DNA of 64,000 nucleotides from Platycnemis pennipes (Eukaryota > Arthropoda > Insecta > Odonata > Platycnemididae): assembly GCA_933228895.1 (NCBI GenBank), contig OW121846.1, forward strand, positions 42,240,107 to 42,304,106, in the 5' to 3' direction. The position numbers and the translations under genes are program-made. Below, piece by piece: positions 24,001 to 33,740 of this stretch; within the stretch, counting starts at the first letter, position 1; the number at the start of each line of letters is the position of its first letter. The notes beneath the pieces were generated by a model. The model was not told the DNA's origin and made no database searches. It saw only the letters and a program-made list of their open reading frames with translations.

Positions 24001-25975
24001 GTTTCTAGAATTAGTACAATTACCAATTTTAAATATAATATTACCTAAACAAATCCTCGGTAGGAAACATGAAAAATATCCATCGTTGGCAGCAACGGAG
24101 TGCATAACGTTGCTAGTACATTTGCATTAGAAGAAGAATTACGAGAAATAATTTTAAATATATCCATTACATGAAGCTCTTCTCATCACTGATCCATTAA
24201 TATATTCTATCACTGGTCTAAGGAGTGGATGCGATTGCCAATGGATTTCTAGCGGGACGAGAAAATTCTATGAGGATGGGACGTACATATGATAGTTTTC
24301 AATTCTACTTACAGTTGCACCTCGCTTCATCATGGAACCTCGATATATTCCATCGTAGGTTAGCGTCCGATTTTTGACTAAAAGTTTGCTTGTAGATTTC
24401 TGTTGCAATAACTAGTACAAGAAGCATTTTGTAATATAACAATAACTGAACACGTCCTCAATAGTGATACACTAATAATATCCATCTTTTGCAGCGCCGG
24501 AGTTGAAAACGTGGCGAGTACATTTGCATGTGAAAAAGAATTATATGAAATGATTTTAAATATATCCATTAACTGAAGCTTTCTTCCTCACCGATTCAGT
24601 AACATATTCCATCGCTGACCGTCGCATTAGTGGATACGGTTGCTTATAGATTTCTATCAGAACGGGAAAATTTCTATGAGGATGGGAAGTACACGTGTTT
24701 GTTTTCAATTCTCTTAATACGCGAGCCTCCCGTTATCATGGAACCACAATATTCTCCTTATGTGGTCAGCGCCCGATTTGAGACTAAAATGTTGCTAGTT
24801 GATTTCCATTACGAATACTAATTTTTAATATAACCATTACCTAAACCTCCCCTCATCGTTTTTCCTCTAATGTTCTCCATCGTTTATCAGCGCAGGAGTG
24901 GAGAACGTGGCAGGTATATTTCTATGAGAAGAAGAAGTTCAAGTACCAGCTTTTAATGTAACTAATACTGAAGCTCCACCCTTCACGGGAACCTCAGTAT
25001 ACTCCACCGTTGGTTGGCTGTCTTCACCACTGAATAATCAGGCATTAGATGTCAGAAGCGACAGTTTTGTCTCAATCTTGCCCTAAAAAGACCTTTAATT
25101 AATATTATTAATATACTCCAATAGTGGTTAGCACATGAGTGGATAATGTTGCTAGTAGATTTGTAGCAGAACGAGAAAACTTCTACGAGGATAGGACGTA
25201 CACATGTTAGTTTTCAATTCTGCTAACACTTGAACCTCCCGTAATCATGGAACATCAAAACCTACATCGTTGTTCAGCGACCGATTTTAGTCTAAAATTT
25301 CCTTGTAGATTTCTGTTACATGAATTAGTACAATTACCAATATTTAATAAAGCATTACCTAATCTTGTCTTCAGCAGAAAACGTAATAATATTCATCGTT
25401 GGCAGCGCAGGAGTGGAAAACGAGACTGGTACATTTGCATGAGAAGATGAATGACATGTAATAATTTTAAATGTATCCATTATCTGAATCCCTCTTCATC
25501 ATTGAATAATTAATACGCTAAATCAATGGTCAACGCATGAGTGGGCCTCCTGTCATCATGGAACCTCAATATCCTCCATATTTGGCCAGAGCCCGTTTTC
25601 AGTCTAAAAATTTGCTGGTAGATTTCTATAACAACAATAATTACGTGTGCCAATGTCTTATATAACCAATAAATTATCCTTCCACCATCAGAGAATAAAT
25701 ACATTTACCTATCCTTGCTCAGCGCTCCAGTGGAAAACGTGGCTGGTAGATTTCTATGATAAATAGAGCATCATGAAACAATTTTGAATATAACCATTCC
25801 CTGAAGCTAACCTTAATGGGGAAACATATGCTCCTTTGCTGATCAGCATATAAGTAGAAATGGTTGCTAGAATATTACAACGAAAAAGAACAGCATAAGT
25901 ACCAAGTTTTAATGTAACTTATACTTCAATCTCTCGCCAACACATAATCATCCATATGCTTTATCGTTGATAGAC
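18092..25975. repeat. Satellite block 3 with ~1.59-kb higher-order repeat
   Basis: Continuation of the same satellite. Variant monomers recur in the same order. One type carries GACATTTTTGTGAT-like starts at about 18881, 21341 and 22930. A second, lacking the usual ATCCTCCATCGTTGG piece, follows at about 19161, 21621 and 23209. The last two spacings are about 1590 bp, or four monomers. The first interval is about 2460 bp and contains a partial extra copy near 20826. Monomers decay toward the right edge (24.8-25.97 kb), where only core fragments can be aligned. Confidence 0.88.
19794..19927 (+). mobile_element. LINE reverse-transcriptase fragment embedded in satellite
   Basis: This 134-bp piece is almost identical to 10841-10980 of the LINE at 10.8 kb (TCTTGTGAGACACAATTAGC through GATAAATTATTCTTGAAATT). 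It has neither a LINE 3' end nor a tail, and it is joined directly to satellite on both sides. It was therefore probably moved with satellite DNA by recombination or conversion rather than by retrotransposition. Confidence 0.85.
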
Positions 25976-26700
25976 GACTAATTTTCATTCGTTTTTTTTG
26001 TTGTGATTTATTCAGAAAAATCGATGATAAGTAATCAAACTAATAGACAGGCAGTAGATATTGGATAATAGGTATACCGTAGTATTGTAAATGTTAATCT
26101 GAACACCGTTATAATGTTTCATTTCCGGTTTTGAAAATATCAAAAAATTATTTTTCATGAAGCACCGCTCGTAAAATTATTATTCGTTGTTTGTTACTGT
26201 TTTTCACGCTTCATCGAACTTTGTTAGTTGTTCGTTAGTGCAATTACACTTAATGCTCAAGTTTCTAGACTGGAAATCGTCTTTTTTTACAATTTTTGCA
26301 TGCTTTGAAACTTGTGAGTCATATTGCAATGCTTTCCTTTTGTAGCATGTGGCTTTAAATAAATTTTTTTGTTTTTTTTTTAATTTTTTATTTGTCAGGC
26401 AACCTCCTTTTTAGGTAGATTTACAAATTTTATTCCACACGGTGTACTCTTTCAAATAGGCGTTTGATTACCCACAATGTATGTCATAACACGTGAAGTG
26501 TAGCTCACAAAATGTTGTTTTAAGGAGGTACTCCAGGGAGGTGTACTTATCCAAGGAGCAGTAGGTATACCAGTTGAGGTGTTTCCAGCAGACGCATTCA
26601 GGAACGACGAGCAAAAACCAGTCGTATTTGTCCAGGTAGCCTAGTTCATGCTTTGTAACCCTGTGCACCTGCCTTCGTAACTATTATTACTTACACTAGA
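25976..26700. other. AT-rich stretch, no feature identified
   Basis: Satellite similarity fades by about 25975. T-rich runs follow (for example near 25990 and 26360). A minus-strand open frame at 26468-26668 has no recognisable motif and is not called a gene. Confidence 0.5.
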
Positions 26701-26764
26701 CGTTTACTCAGTTTCTAAACCTACTCCACATGACCCCGTCAGTAGTCCGTCACGTAACAAGAGA

Positions 26765-26990
26765 ATCCGCAGAGTACGCAGGTGATAAAGAAACGCAAGA
26801 AGAAAGTTCTTTTCCATCTCTTAACGATATTTCAGACTCTACCATAACTGGCAATATGGAGAAAATATTCATTTAAGGAATTATCCTGAACTTTGCGACC
26901 TGGTACGGGATCTGGCACTGCCAAAAGGCTATGTTCGTTTCACGTCTTCAAGAATTTCAATTACTTACACTGCTTACAATAATATCACAC
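26765..26990 (+). pseudogene. Possible second fragment of the unknown protein
   Basis: One frame reads EYAGDKETQEESSFPSLNDI and, after a stop and frame change, ELCDLVRDLALPKGYVRF followed by SSRIS. The second block resembles LNDLVHDLYLSKKQSEILGS of the decayed protein at 12.0-13.7 kb, and an acidic Ser-rich linker before it is also expected there. The match is short and was made by eye, so this is tentative. No inverted repeats were found around it. Confidence 0.35.
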
Positions 26991-27533
26991 TTCCGGGGTA
27001 GACCTAAACTAGTTGTGAAGCTGTTTGCTATTACGTAGTATTGCACGCATATTCAAGGTCTGATATCGCGCCTCGGGGTGGTACACAAGTACACAACATT
27101 GATGCGTGGCGAATATATATCCCCTAATGGTATTTAATTTTGTACCGATTTCGACGTTTAGTGTCATTTTCAAGGTACACGGTCTAACACCTTAAACACG
27201 ACGCTGTAAGCGTCGAAATCGATTGGGAATTAATTACCGCTGTGGAATTATACCAAGTGTTTTTATCATATTTAATTTTCGCAACTTCCACAACGTGACG
27301 CCAAACTCCATTCATTTGTGCCATTGACCGTTTGTGGCTTCACTTCATTGAAGTTACAAATATCCAGAGTAAAATGCACTTCGTACTTTTCCACAAGTTT
27401 ATTCATGGTACGACGCGCTTCACCGCTTTGCGGCATCGTCAGGTATATACAAAGGTTGGACTCTTCTCCACGGGTATAAATACTCAGCACTAAGGAACAT
27501 TGTGGTAGGGGAAGCGGAGGGAGTGAGAGGATT

Positions 27534-27866
27534 TTGGTGCGGGCGTTTTGGGGCAGAAGCGGCGGTTATGACGTGCGCAATGACATGGGACGTGAGTTTG
27601 GAAACTTAAAGCAACGTCCTAAAGAACACGCCGCATGCTACCAAAACAAAAATTCCAGCTCCCTCTTTGCGAAGCATCTCCTGGAAACCGACCACCACAG
27701 TGATTTCACTCCTGAAATCCTCCACATTCTTCCCAAGGGCCCTAAAATTGATGCCCTCGAACAATTGAAGATAAGAAGGCACATGGCAGACCCCCAGAAG
27801 ACCCTGTGCAATGAGCAATTGTTTCCTCAACCCTCCCCACTCCTTTCCGAGAATCTATCCTTATAG
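27534..27866 (+). pseudogene. GIY-YIG endonuclease C-terminal fragment
   Basis: The readable part has REFGNLKQRPKEHAACYQNK, then SLFAKHLLETDHH, EILHILPKGPKIDALEQLKI and an end CNEQL. This is the order seen in the C-terminal half of GIY-YIG endonuclease domains of Penelope-like retrotransposons: the R..EH block, the SAFAEHLLETGH-like block, the LEALEI block and the LNEQ end. The GIY and YIG strands that should lie upstream are not recognisable. The frame is open for 110 codons, but the gene is incomplete. A Penelope-like reverse transcriptase remnant lies at 32.8-33.7 kb on the other strand, but the two are not contiguous. Confidence 0.55.
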
Positions 27867-27924
27867 AAAAGAATGCGGTATCCATCCTATATACTTTATT
27901 GGTCAAACAAATTTTATTTATTTT

Positions 27925-29180
27925 AGAATATTAATACAATATAGACCGTCATCTATAGTCATAAAACCTCAGATTCGTATAACGCAGCTCTCTACTGAGT
28001 TCTTCTATCGGTTAATCTCTTCATATTTACGTAGTTCCTCTCTTTCACATCCTTCATCACTTGTTCAATGTATCCCACACGAACCCTTCCTTTGCATTCT
28101 CCCCGACCACTTGTCCTTCAACAAATGCCATTATCAGGCCATCATATCTCATGATGTGGCCGATTAACTTGTCCCGTCTTCTTCTTAGGGTATTCAGAAG
28201 ACCTCTTTTCTCCCACTTTTCTTAGGACTTCCTCCTCACTTACTTGGTCGATCCATTCCTCTTCATCATTCTTCAATAATGCCACATTTCGAATGCTTCT
28301 ACCCTTTTCTTCTCCAACAAAGTCATTGTCCATGCCTCACTGCCATTAAGAAACATTCCAAATGTGCGTTCTGATGAATTGTTTCTTTACTTCTATTTCA
28401 AGCTGTAAGTACATACCTCTTTTGATAGAATGACCTCTCTTTCTGGGCTATTCTACTGGCTATTTATTTCTTGTTTCGTCCATCGTTGGTTATTCGGCTT
28501 CCAAGGTAACAGAACTTTTTCACCCCATCAAGTATTTGTTTTTCTAGTTTAACGTAGGTTTGGGACTCTTCTCTCTTGCTGCACACCAAAATCTTAGTCT
28601 TCTTTTTTTTGACCTTCGGCTGATATCAGGTCATTGTAGTTTCCATGGCTATCAGCATCTTATTCAGATCTGTCTCTGTCCCTGCTGTGAGTGCTATGTC
28701 ATCAGCGAATCGCAGCATGCTTATTTTTTCTCTGTGGATGTTCACTTCAAGAGACTTCTCTTTGAGTTCCTTGATGGCTCTCTCGATGTAAACATATAAA
28801 TTACAGGAGACAATGCACAGCCTTGTCTTACTCCTTTCCTTATTCTTGCTTCTTCACAGGTGGGTCAAAATTTAATCACGGCTACTTGGTTTTTATACCA
28901 ACTGTGGATATCTCTTCGATCATTGTAGGATAATCCAATTCCTTTCAGAATTCCAAGCATTGAATTCCAATCCACGTTGTCGAAAGCCTTCTCTAAATCC
29001 ACAAATGCAATGAACGTCGGCTTTTCCTTCTTCATTTTATTCTCTATAAATAGCTTAAGAGCCAATATTGCTTCTCTTGTGCCCTTACTTTTCCTGAATC
29101 CGTATTGATCTTCATCCAGGAAGTCCTCAGCTTTTCCTTCTATTCTTCTGTAGACGATCCTTGTCAATATCTTCCATTAT
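27925..29180 (-). pseudogene. RTE-like LINE reverse transcriptase, 3' half
   Basis: Reading leftwards from 29167: RIEGKAEDFLDEDQYGFRKS and IAFVDLEKAFDNVDW belong to the RT fingers and palm. Near 28830, GVRQGCALSP precedes the catalytic box SMLRFADDIAL near 28720-28690. A C-terminal region follows with KFCYLGSRIT, EAWTM, EAFEMWHY, VSEEEVLRKVGEKRS and MAFVEGQVVGE. This order is typical of the endonuclease-reverse transcriptase LINEs common in insects and other animals. FADD is intact, but there are multiple frameshifts and stops and the 5' half is missing, as expected for a 5'-truncated copy. A more decayed relative lies at 37.29-38.17 kb in the same orientation. Confidence 0.85.
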
Positions 29181-29509
29181 ATGACCCGTATTACAGTTAA
29201 TATCAAAATCTGATAAAATTACTATAATGATGATGTGGGCACTCCGATGCACACACTAGTGGCAACATTTCAGGATATTGCGTAAAGAGGAATGAAATAT
29301 TATTGTGGTCAATAACCTATCAAGTTCCAAAGTTTTCACAAACGTTCCATAGCAAGGTAGGATTCCCGGTCCAGGAAACGTATTTATGCTGAACATTAAC
29401 CACACAGTTAAGACAAAATCAGAAATATGTTGATGAGGCTAAAAATGTTGACCACATTGTACCTAGATTCTTCCAAACCGTCCATCATGGTGACTGAAAA
29501 TTTCTGGAT

Positions 29510-30110
29510 GATCTGGTTTTTGTGGTGGCTAGAATACTGGCTTCCAATCAGGAGGAACCGACTACGAAAACTGGTGATTGCCAACATTTTATATCGGATT
29601 ACCAGTTTTCACTTCATCTACGCCGTATCCTGCCATCCGTTTCGATAACGTGTGGCAAAGGTTGGCCGGGTACTAGCTATGAAAGGACATTTTTTTCTGA
29701 AAAAACGTAATGATCAAGTATCGAGAGCAATAGATTTTTCAATGTAATTCCAAAGAAAAAATTCAAAAGAAACCTATCCCTAGTTGAGTGTCCTGTGAGT
29801 ATCGACCGTTGACTACGCTGGCCACTTTTATTACAAGGAGGTTGAGTTTGACGCATTGTTACCTACCATCCTTCTTCCAAACACAAAAATGATACCTCTT
29901 CCCTAATTCCCTTAACTCTAATTTATGTCACAAAGTACTTTAGCAGTTGGTCGTCTGTCCCAGTATCAACAGAAACGTCATGTGAAGAAAATGTACGCCG
30001 GGTTTCTCTAAGGCAAAGAAAAAAACTTTAAGTACAAACCTCGTTCGTTAAATGGGACGTTAAACTATGAACTACTTGGCACCTTACGTTAAGAGGATAT
30101 ATTAAAGGTT
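29510..30110 (+). mobile_element. tRNA-derived SINE pieces, type A, rearranged
   Basis: GTGGTGGCTAGAATACTGGC at about 29521 matches the tRNA-like head of the SINE at 36.38 kb, but the B box is lost. The SINE body reappears at 30044-30110 (AAATGGGACGTTAAACTATG, then GGCACCTTACGTTAAGAGGA). The sequence between them is not clearly SINE. This may be one disrupted copy or two fragments. Confidence 0.5.
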
Positions 30111-30119
30111 AAGGAAGAT

Positions 30120-30560
30120 ATGTAAAAGGGTTTTGCGATAGGGAAAGCAGTGCGTCTGGTATGTTAGCCGAATTGGGATGGGAGTCGCTGTCACAACGTA
30201 GGCTGAATTATAGACTTAATCTTATGGGAAAATTAAGGATGGACATTTCATTAATGACACTGATCATATATTGCTGGCTCCGACTTATTATGGTAGGCTC
30301 GATGATTCTAATATAATTAAGGAGATAGATTGCAGGACGGAAAGGCTTAAAATGTCATTTTTTCCACGTACGATTCGACATCAGAACATTAGACATCGCG
30401 TAAATCGGAAATAATTATAGAGGTAATATTCAGAGTAGGTCGATAGTATTTTTTTATTTCCTGCATGTTCAAATCAAGGTGTGACTCGTCATTTTTCCTG
30501 GTGTGGATGCACCCCCTGCCACACACCCTCGAGGTGGCTTGCAGGTTATGTTCTAGATAT
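30120..30560 (+). mobile_element. CR1/L2-like LINE 3' end copy
   Basis: Translates in broken frames to KRFCDRESS, MLAELGWESLSQRRLNYRL, APTYYGRLDD and IDCRTERLKMSFFPRTIR, the C-terminal end of the LINE protein. The conserved 3' untranslated end follows: CACCCCCTGCCACACACCCT, GAGGTGGCTTGCAGG and a TAGATATAGATA tail. It is 5'-truncated, in plus orientation, and a more diverged subfamily than the 31.9-kb copy. Confidence 0.82.
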
Positions 30561-30584
30561 AGATAAGAGCAGGCTAAAGCCGAG

Positions 30585-30700
30585 GCCGGTTTTCCTTACT
30601 CATTTCCTCCTTCCCCATAAAAGCCCTACCTCTACGCAATCACCCAAATTTCCTCAATGGCGCAGAGGATCTCCTCTGTCGGTCGCAGAACCTCAGGAGC
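30585..30700 (+). mobile_element. SINE type A 3' fragment
   Basis: TTTCCTCCTTCCCCATAAAA through ATGGCGCAGAGGATCTCC and TGTCGGTCGCAG matches the last 110 bp of the SINE at 36.38-36.71 kb. It abuts the LINE tail just upstream and runs into the GC-rich region. Confidence 0.6.
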
Positions 30701-31150
30701 TGTAGGAGCTCGTCAACGTTATCGTGGCGAACGGGTAATGTTGTGGAGAACCGAAATCCTCTGGAGCACCGTCCGCATGGCGTGCGGGGTGATCGTGAAA
30801 ATCACGACGGATACGGAATCTCAAATCTTTTATTTCTTCTCCTCGGCGACAATGTTGGTCCGACGCAGTCCAGACTCGTCTCCGCCCGCAACGAACATCC
30901 CCTCTGCCTCCCGGACTCACGCTCCCCGTGACCTTTCGTGCTCATCCCTCGTGAAGCGCTCCCCATCACGTCCACCGCCTTCCCTCCCTCCTCACTCTCC
31001 CCTCGGCACGCGGGGGTAGTCTCTCGCACGCCCCCCCCACACTCCTGGACCTCCGCCAACCCCCACACCCCCTCTCCAAACCCGGCGAATCAAACGCAAG
31101 AGTCTAAAACTAAATGGCATTCCAGCGTGACGTCCGCTTATTTCCTCTCC
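30640..31150. other. GC- and CpG-rich island
   Basis: A compositional island in AT-rich surroundings, rich in CG dinucleotides and C-runs such as GCCCCCCCCACAC. Several overlapping open frames on both strands come from the low stop-codon density. None has a recognisable domain. It could be a promoter or 5' exon of a host gene, or a GC-rich repeat. Confidence 0.45.
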
Positions 31151-31171
31151 TCCCCCTCTTCTTCCCTCCCC

Positions 31172-31389
31172 TGTACTTCTATTTGTTAAGTGAGGAGAAA
31201 TGGTGTAAGTAATTTTTTACATCTGGTATATTACCAAGTGTCAGATAAAATATCTCAAAAATATGTTAACTTATTGTATTTGTACTAGTATTTCTTAAGC
31301 GATGAGAAATGGCGTAAGTAATTTTTACCTCTGGCATATTTACTAGTGTACGATAAAATATCTCCAAAATGTGTAAACTTAAAAGTTGC
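31172..31389. repeat. Tandem duplication, 109-bp period
   Basis: Two adjacent copies (31172-31280 and 31281-31389) share TGTACT, TTAAG, GAGAAATGG, GTAAGTAATTTTT, CTGG..TAT, AGATAAAATATCTC-like and AAAT.TGT.AACTTA. They differ at a modest number of positions. There is no coding content. Confidence 0.85.
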
Positions 31390-31479
31390 ACCCAGGAAGT
31401 AATACTTATTAGGGTGAAGGTAGGTGACGAGGATTTTTATTTTTGGTACCCCGGACAACCATTCACTCATTATTTCATA

Positions 31480-31652
31480 TATGTCACTCTTTATTTCTGT
31501 AATGGTCTTCTGTAATGTTTGGAAATGTAACAGTGTAATTTTTTTTTTTAACTGGGAGAGTGTATTAATTTCATAACTGTAACATATTTTGAACCTAGAG
31601 TCCGAAGGACTAGGTTCTTGAAATAAATACTATTCTATTCTATTCTTCCTGC
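31480..31652 (+). mobile_element. LINE-type 3' tail with (TTCTA)n
   Basis: A T-rich untranslated region with CCTAGAGTCCGAAGGACTAG (a short hairpin: CCTAG..TCC/GGA..CTAGG) precedes TTGAAATAAATACTATTCTA and a short TATTC repeat. AATAAA followed by a simple repeat is typical of the 3' ends of several non-LTR retrotransposons. No coding part is attached, so the family is not assigned. Confidence 0.45.
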
Positions 31653-31942
31653 CTTCCTTTCTCCCTCTATCTCCCCCCTTCTAAAACGTTCATCAACGAG
31701 GCTTTACCGTCTTCACCCCGTCCAAACTCCCTACTTCCATAGTTGAAAATAAGAACAAACTTGTAATTTTCCACGCAACCTTAATTACCCTACCGGTTTC
31801 AACATATTGGTGTCATAATCAGGGACTAAAATGACGGAGCATTGGGGAGGCGTTAAATAGTGCACTGGATTTGGTGGGTTAAGCCTCTTTACGAAGGGGA
31901 AGGAATTTGAAGGAACACAGGTGTAAACAGGCTGGCGGCTTC

Positions 31943-32635
31943 ATCAAAAGAGTATTGGTAAATGTGACGATCATGTACGAGAAATCAGCTACTTTTCTCT
32001 TGTTAGACCTCATTTGGAATATGCTGCCAGTGTATGGGATCCCTACGAAATCGGTCTAAATAATGAACTTGAACGTGTGCAGCGAAGATCGGCAAGATTT
32101 GTAAAGGGACGATACGATAATTATATAAGCGTAACCAGCCTATTAAATGAATTAAATTGGGAATTATTGTCAGATCGCAGGTTGAAATTTAGACTTAATC
32201 TCTTTAATAAATTCCAAGACAATATTTTCAGTGATGATGTTAAAAATATTTTGCGAACCCTAACTTACTATGGCCGACTGGACCATAATCATAAAATTAG
32301 AGAAATTGATTGTCGAACTGATAGATTCAAAATGTCCTTTTTCCCTCGCACTATTAGAGATACGAATAGCGGTAAATATGTCCTATCGGAGAGTAGCAAT
32401 GGATAGCATTTGTAGCTGCATGTTGGTGTGAGTACTTATAGCTAACCCTACTAAGAGAATGTTTTTGCATGTTTGCTCTGCAATTTCTATCTTTTTTAAA
32501 TAGTGAAGTTCTGACTAGTATATTAATACTATTCTTTTTTATGCATGATATGTAGTGCATGTTTGGTGAGAAATCACCCCCTGCCACACACCTTTGTGGT
32601 GGCTTGCAGGGTATTATGTAGATGTAGATGAGGTT
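31943..32635 (+). mobile_element. CR1/L2-like LINE 3' copy, well preserved
   Basis: A frame of 130 codons (32014-32406) covers the C-terminal end of the LINE polyprotein: MEYAASVWDPYEIGLNNELE, then VQRRSARFVKGRYDNYISV, LKFRLNLFNKFQDNIF and KMSFFPRTIRDTNS. Just upstream, HQKSIGKCDDHVREISYFSL-like sequence is in another frame. The untranslated end has ACCCCCTGCCACACACCTTT, GTGGTGGCTTGCAGGG and a tail of ATGTAGATGTAGATG. It is strongly 5'-truncated. It belongs to the same young subfamily as 46.1-47.7 and 57.7-58.7 kb. The protein has no RT catalytic residues in this part. Confidence 0.9.
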
Positions 32636-32759
32636 AAGATGGGAAGGGGAGCGAGGCATGGGGATAGGAGGTAGGGGGGAATCTATACAGAAGGTTAGGT
32701 CAAACATTAGGTTATGGTGAATAATGGGGTGTACAACGGCATGAGGTCAGCGTGGAACA

Positions 32760-33740
32760 CTTAAAATCAGTCAATCATTTGAAAGGACAATATCGGGTGA
32801 ACACCGTCGTTTAACAATTTCAAATTTCTCCAAGAAGTCAGGTTAATAATTTTTAACCTGGGCAAGTAAAATTTGTGGTTTGAAGTTTCCCCGGTGGCCA
32901 GTGCCTAGGAAGACGCCTGCTAGTATTTCCGAGGAAGGGCAGTTTAAGCATTTCTTGGATTTTTCGGGGGAAGATTGGTCCAATTTAAATAGTAACTTTG
33001 TTGCTGTTGAATTCTGATTTTTATTTCACAATTTTTCCACTATGTGTTCATTGTAACCATTCTGATGAGCTATAGATTTTATTGTGTGAAGTTCTTATTT
33101 AAATAAACTATCCTGAAGTGGGATGTCACTAACCAGTATAACATGGAGTTTATGGCAGCCAGTTTATGTGCGTAGTGATGGGATGAACTATTGGGAATTA
33201 TAACATCGGTAAAAGTATCCTTGCGATAAAAATATCGTTGGGAAACTGATGTTCATTGTCTGAGATGGAAATGGACAAATGTAAATAATTGAGGTAACCA
33301 TTACATATTTCCATTGTGAAAGTAATAGATTTATGTAGAGAGTTTAAAATTGACAAAACTGTTACGTCAAAGTACCAGTCCACAAGCAAATTATGTCATC
33401 TACGTATCTATAGCAATAAAAACATTGTTCAAAAGACAGTGGTTGGAGCTAAATAACTTCTGCTCCAGTAAGTCCATTAAAATTTCCGCTAGAACTGGGG
33501 AAAAGGGGGATCCCATAGACAGTCCATGTCGCTGTTTACAAAATTGCCATCCACAGGAAATAATTTTGGCCGGTGCACAAGGTTAAAAGTTGCAGATACA
33601 ATTTTATCGAGGGTCATTCCGTCCCATTTGGCCAGATTTTTTGAACAGTTGTTGCTGCACCATTTCAGAAAAATTTCAAATTCAACACACTTACTACTAC
33701 ATGTCTGTAAGGCACAAAACAAATTTTTGTTAATTTTTTT
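32760..33740 (-). pseudogene. Penelope-like element reverse transcriptase, decayed
   Basis: Reading leftwards on the minus strand: KQRHGLSMGSPFSPVLAEIL near 33545-33485, then YRYVDDIICLWTGT near 33400 with the RT catalytic YVDD box. After a frameshift come LNSLHKSITFTMEICNGYLN and LHLSISISDNEHQF. After another come DVIIPNSSSHHYAHKLAAIN and IKSIAHQNGYNEHIVEKL. This is the order of palm, C-terminal RT and connector regions of Penelope-like elements. No GIY-YIG domain is attached here. Frameshifts and stops make it inactive. Its upstream edge (33611-33740) overlaps the left arm of the foldback element, so the PLE was probably interrupted there. Confidence 0.85.

Noticed and set aside
1..25975. 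Regularly spaced repeats as a CRISPR-like array
   Set aside because: The repeat unit is about 400 bp, diverged, and in a eukaryotic transposon-rich context. There is no short repeat with unique spacers.
27272..27490. 72-codon minus-strand frame next to the GIY-YIG fragment
   Set aside because: It has an ordinary-looking protein composition, but I recognise no family and it runs opposite to the GIY-YIG piece. Left uncalled.
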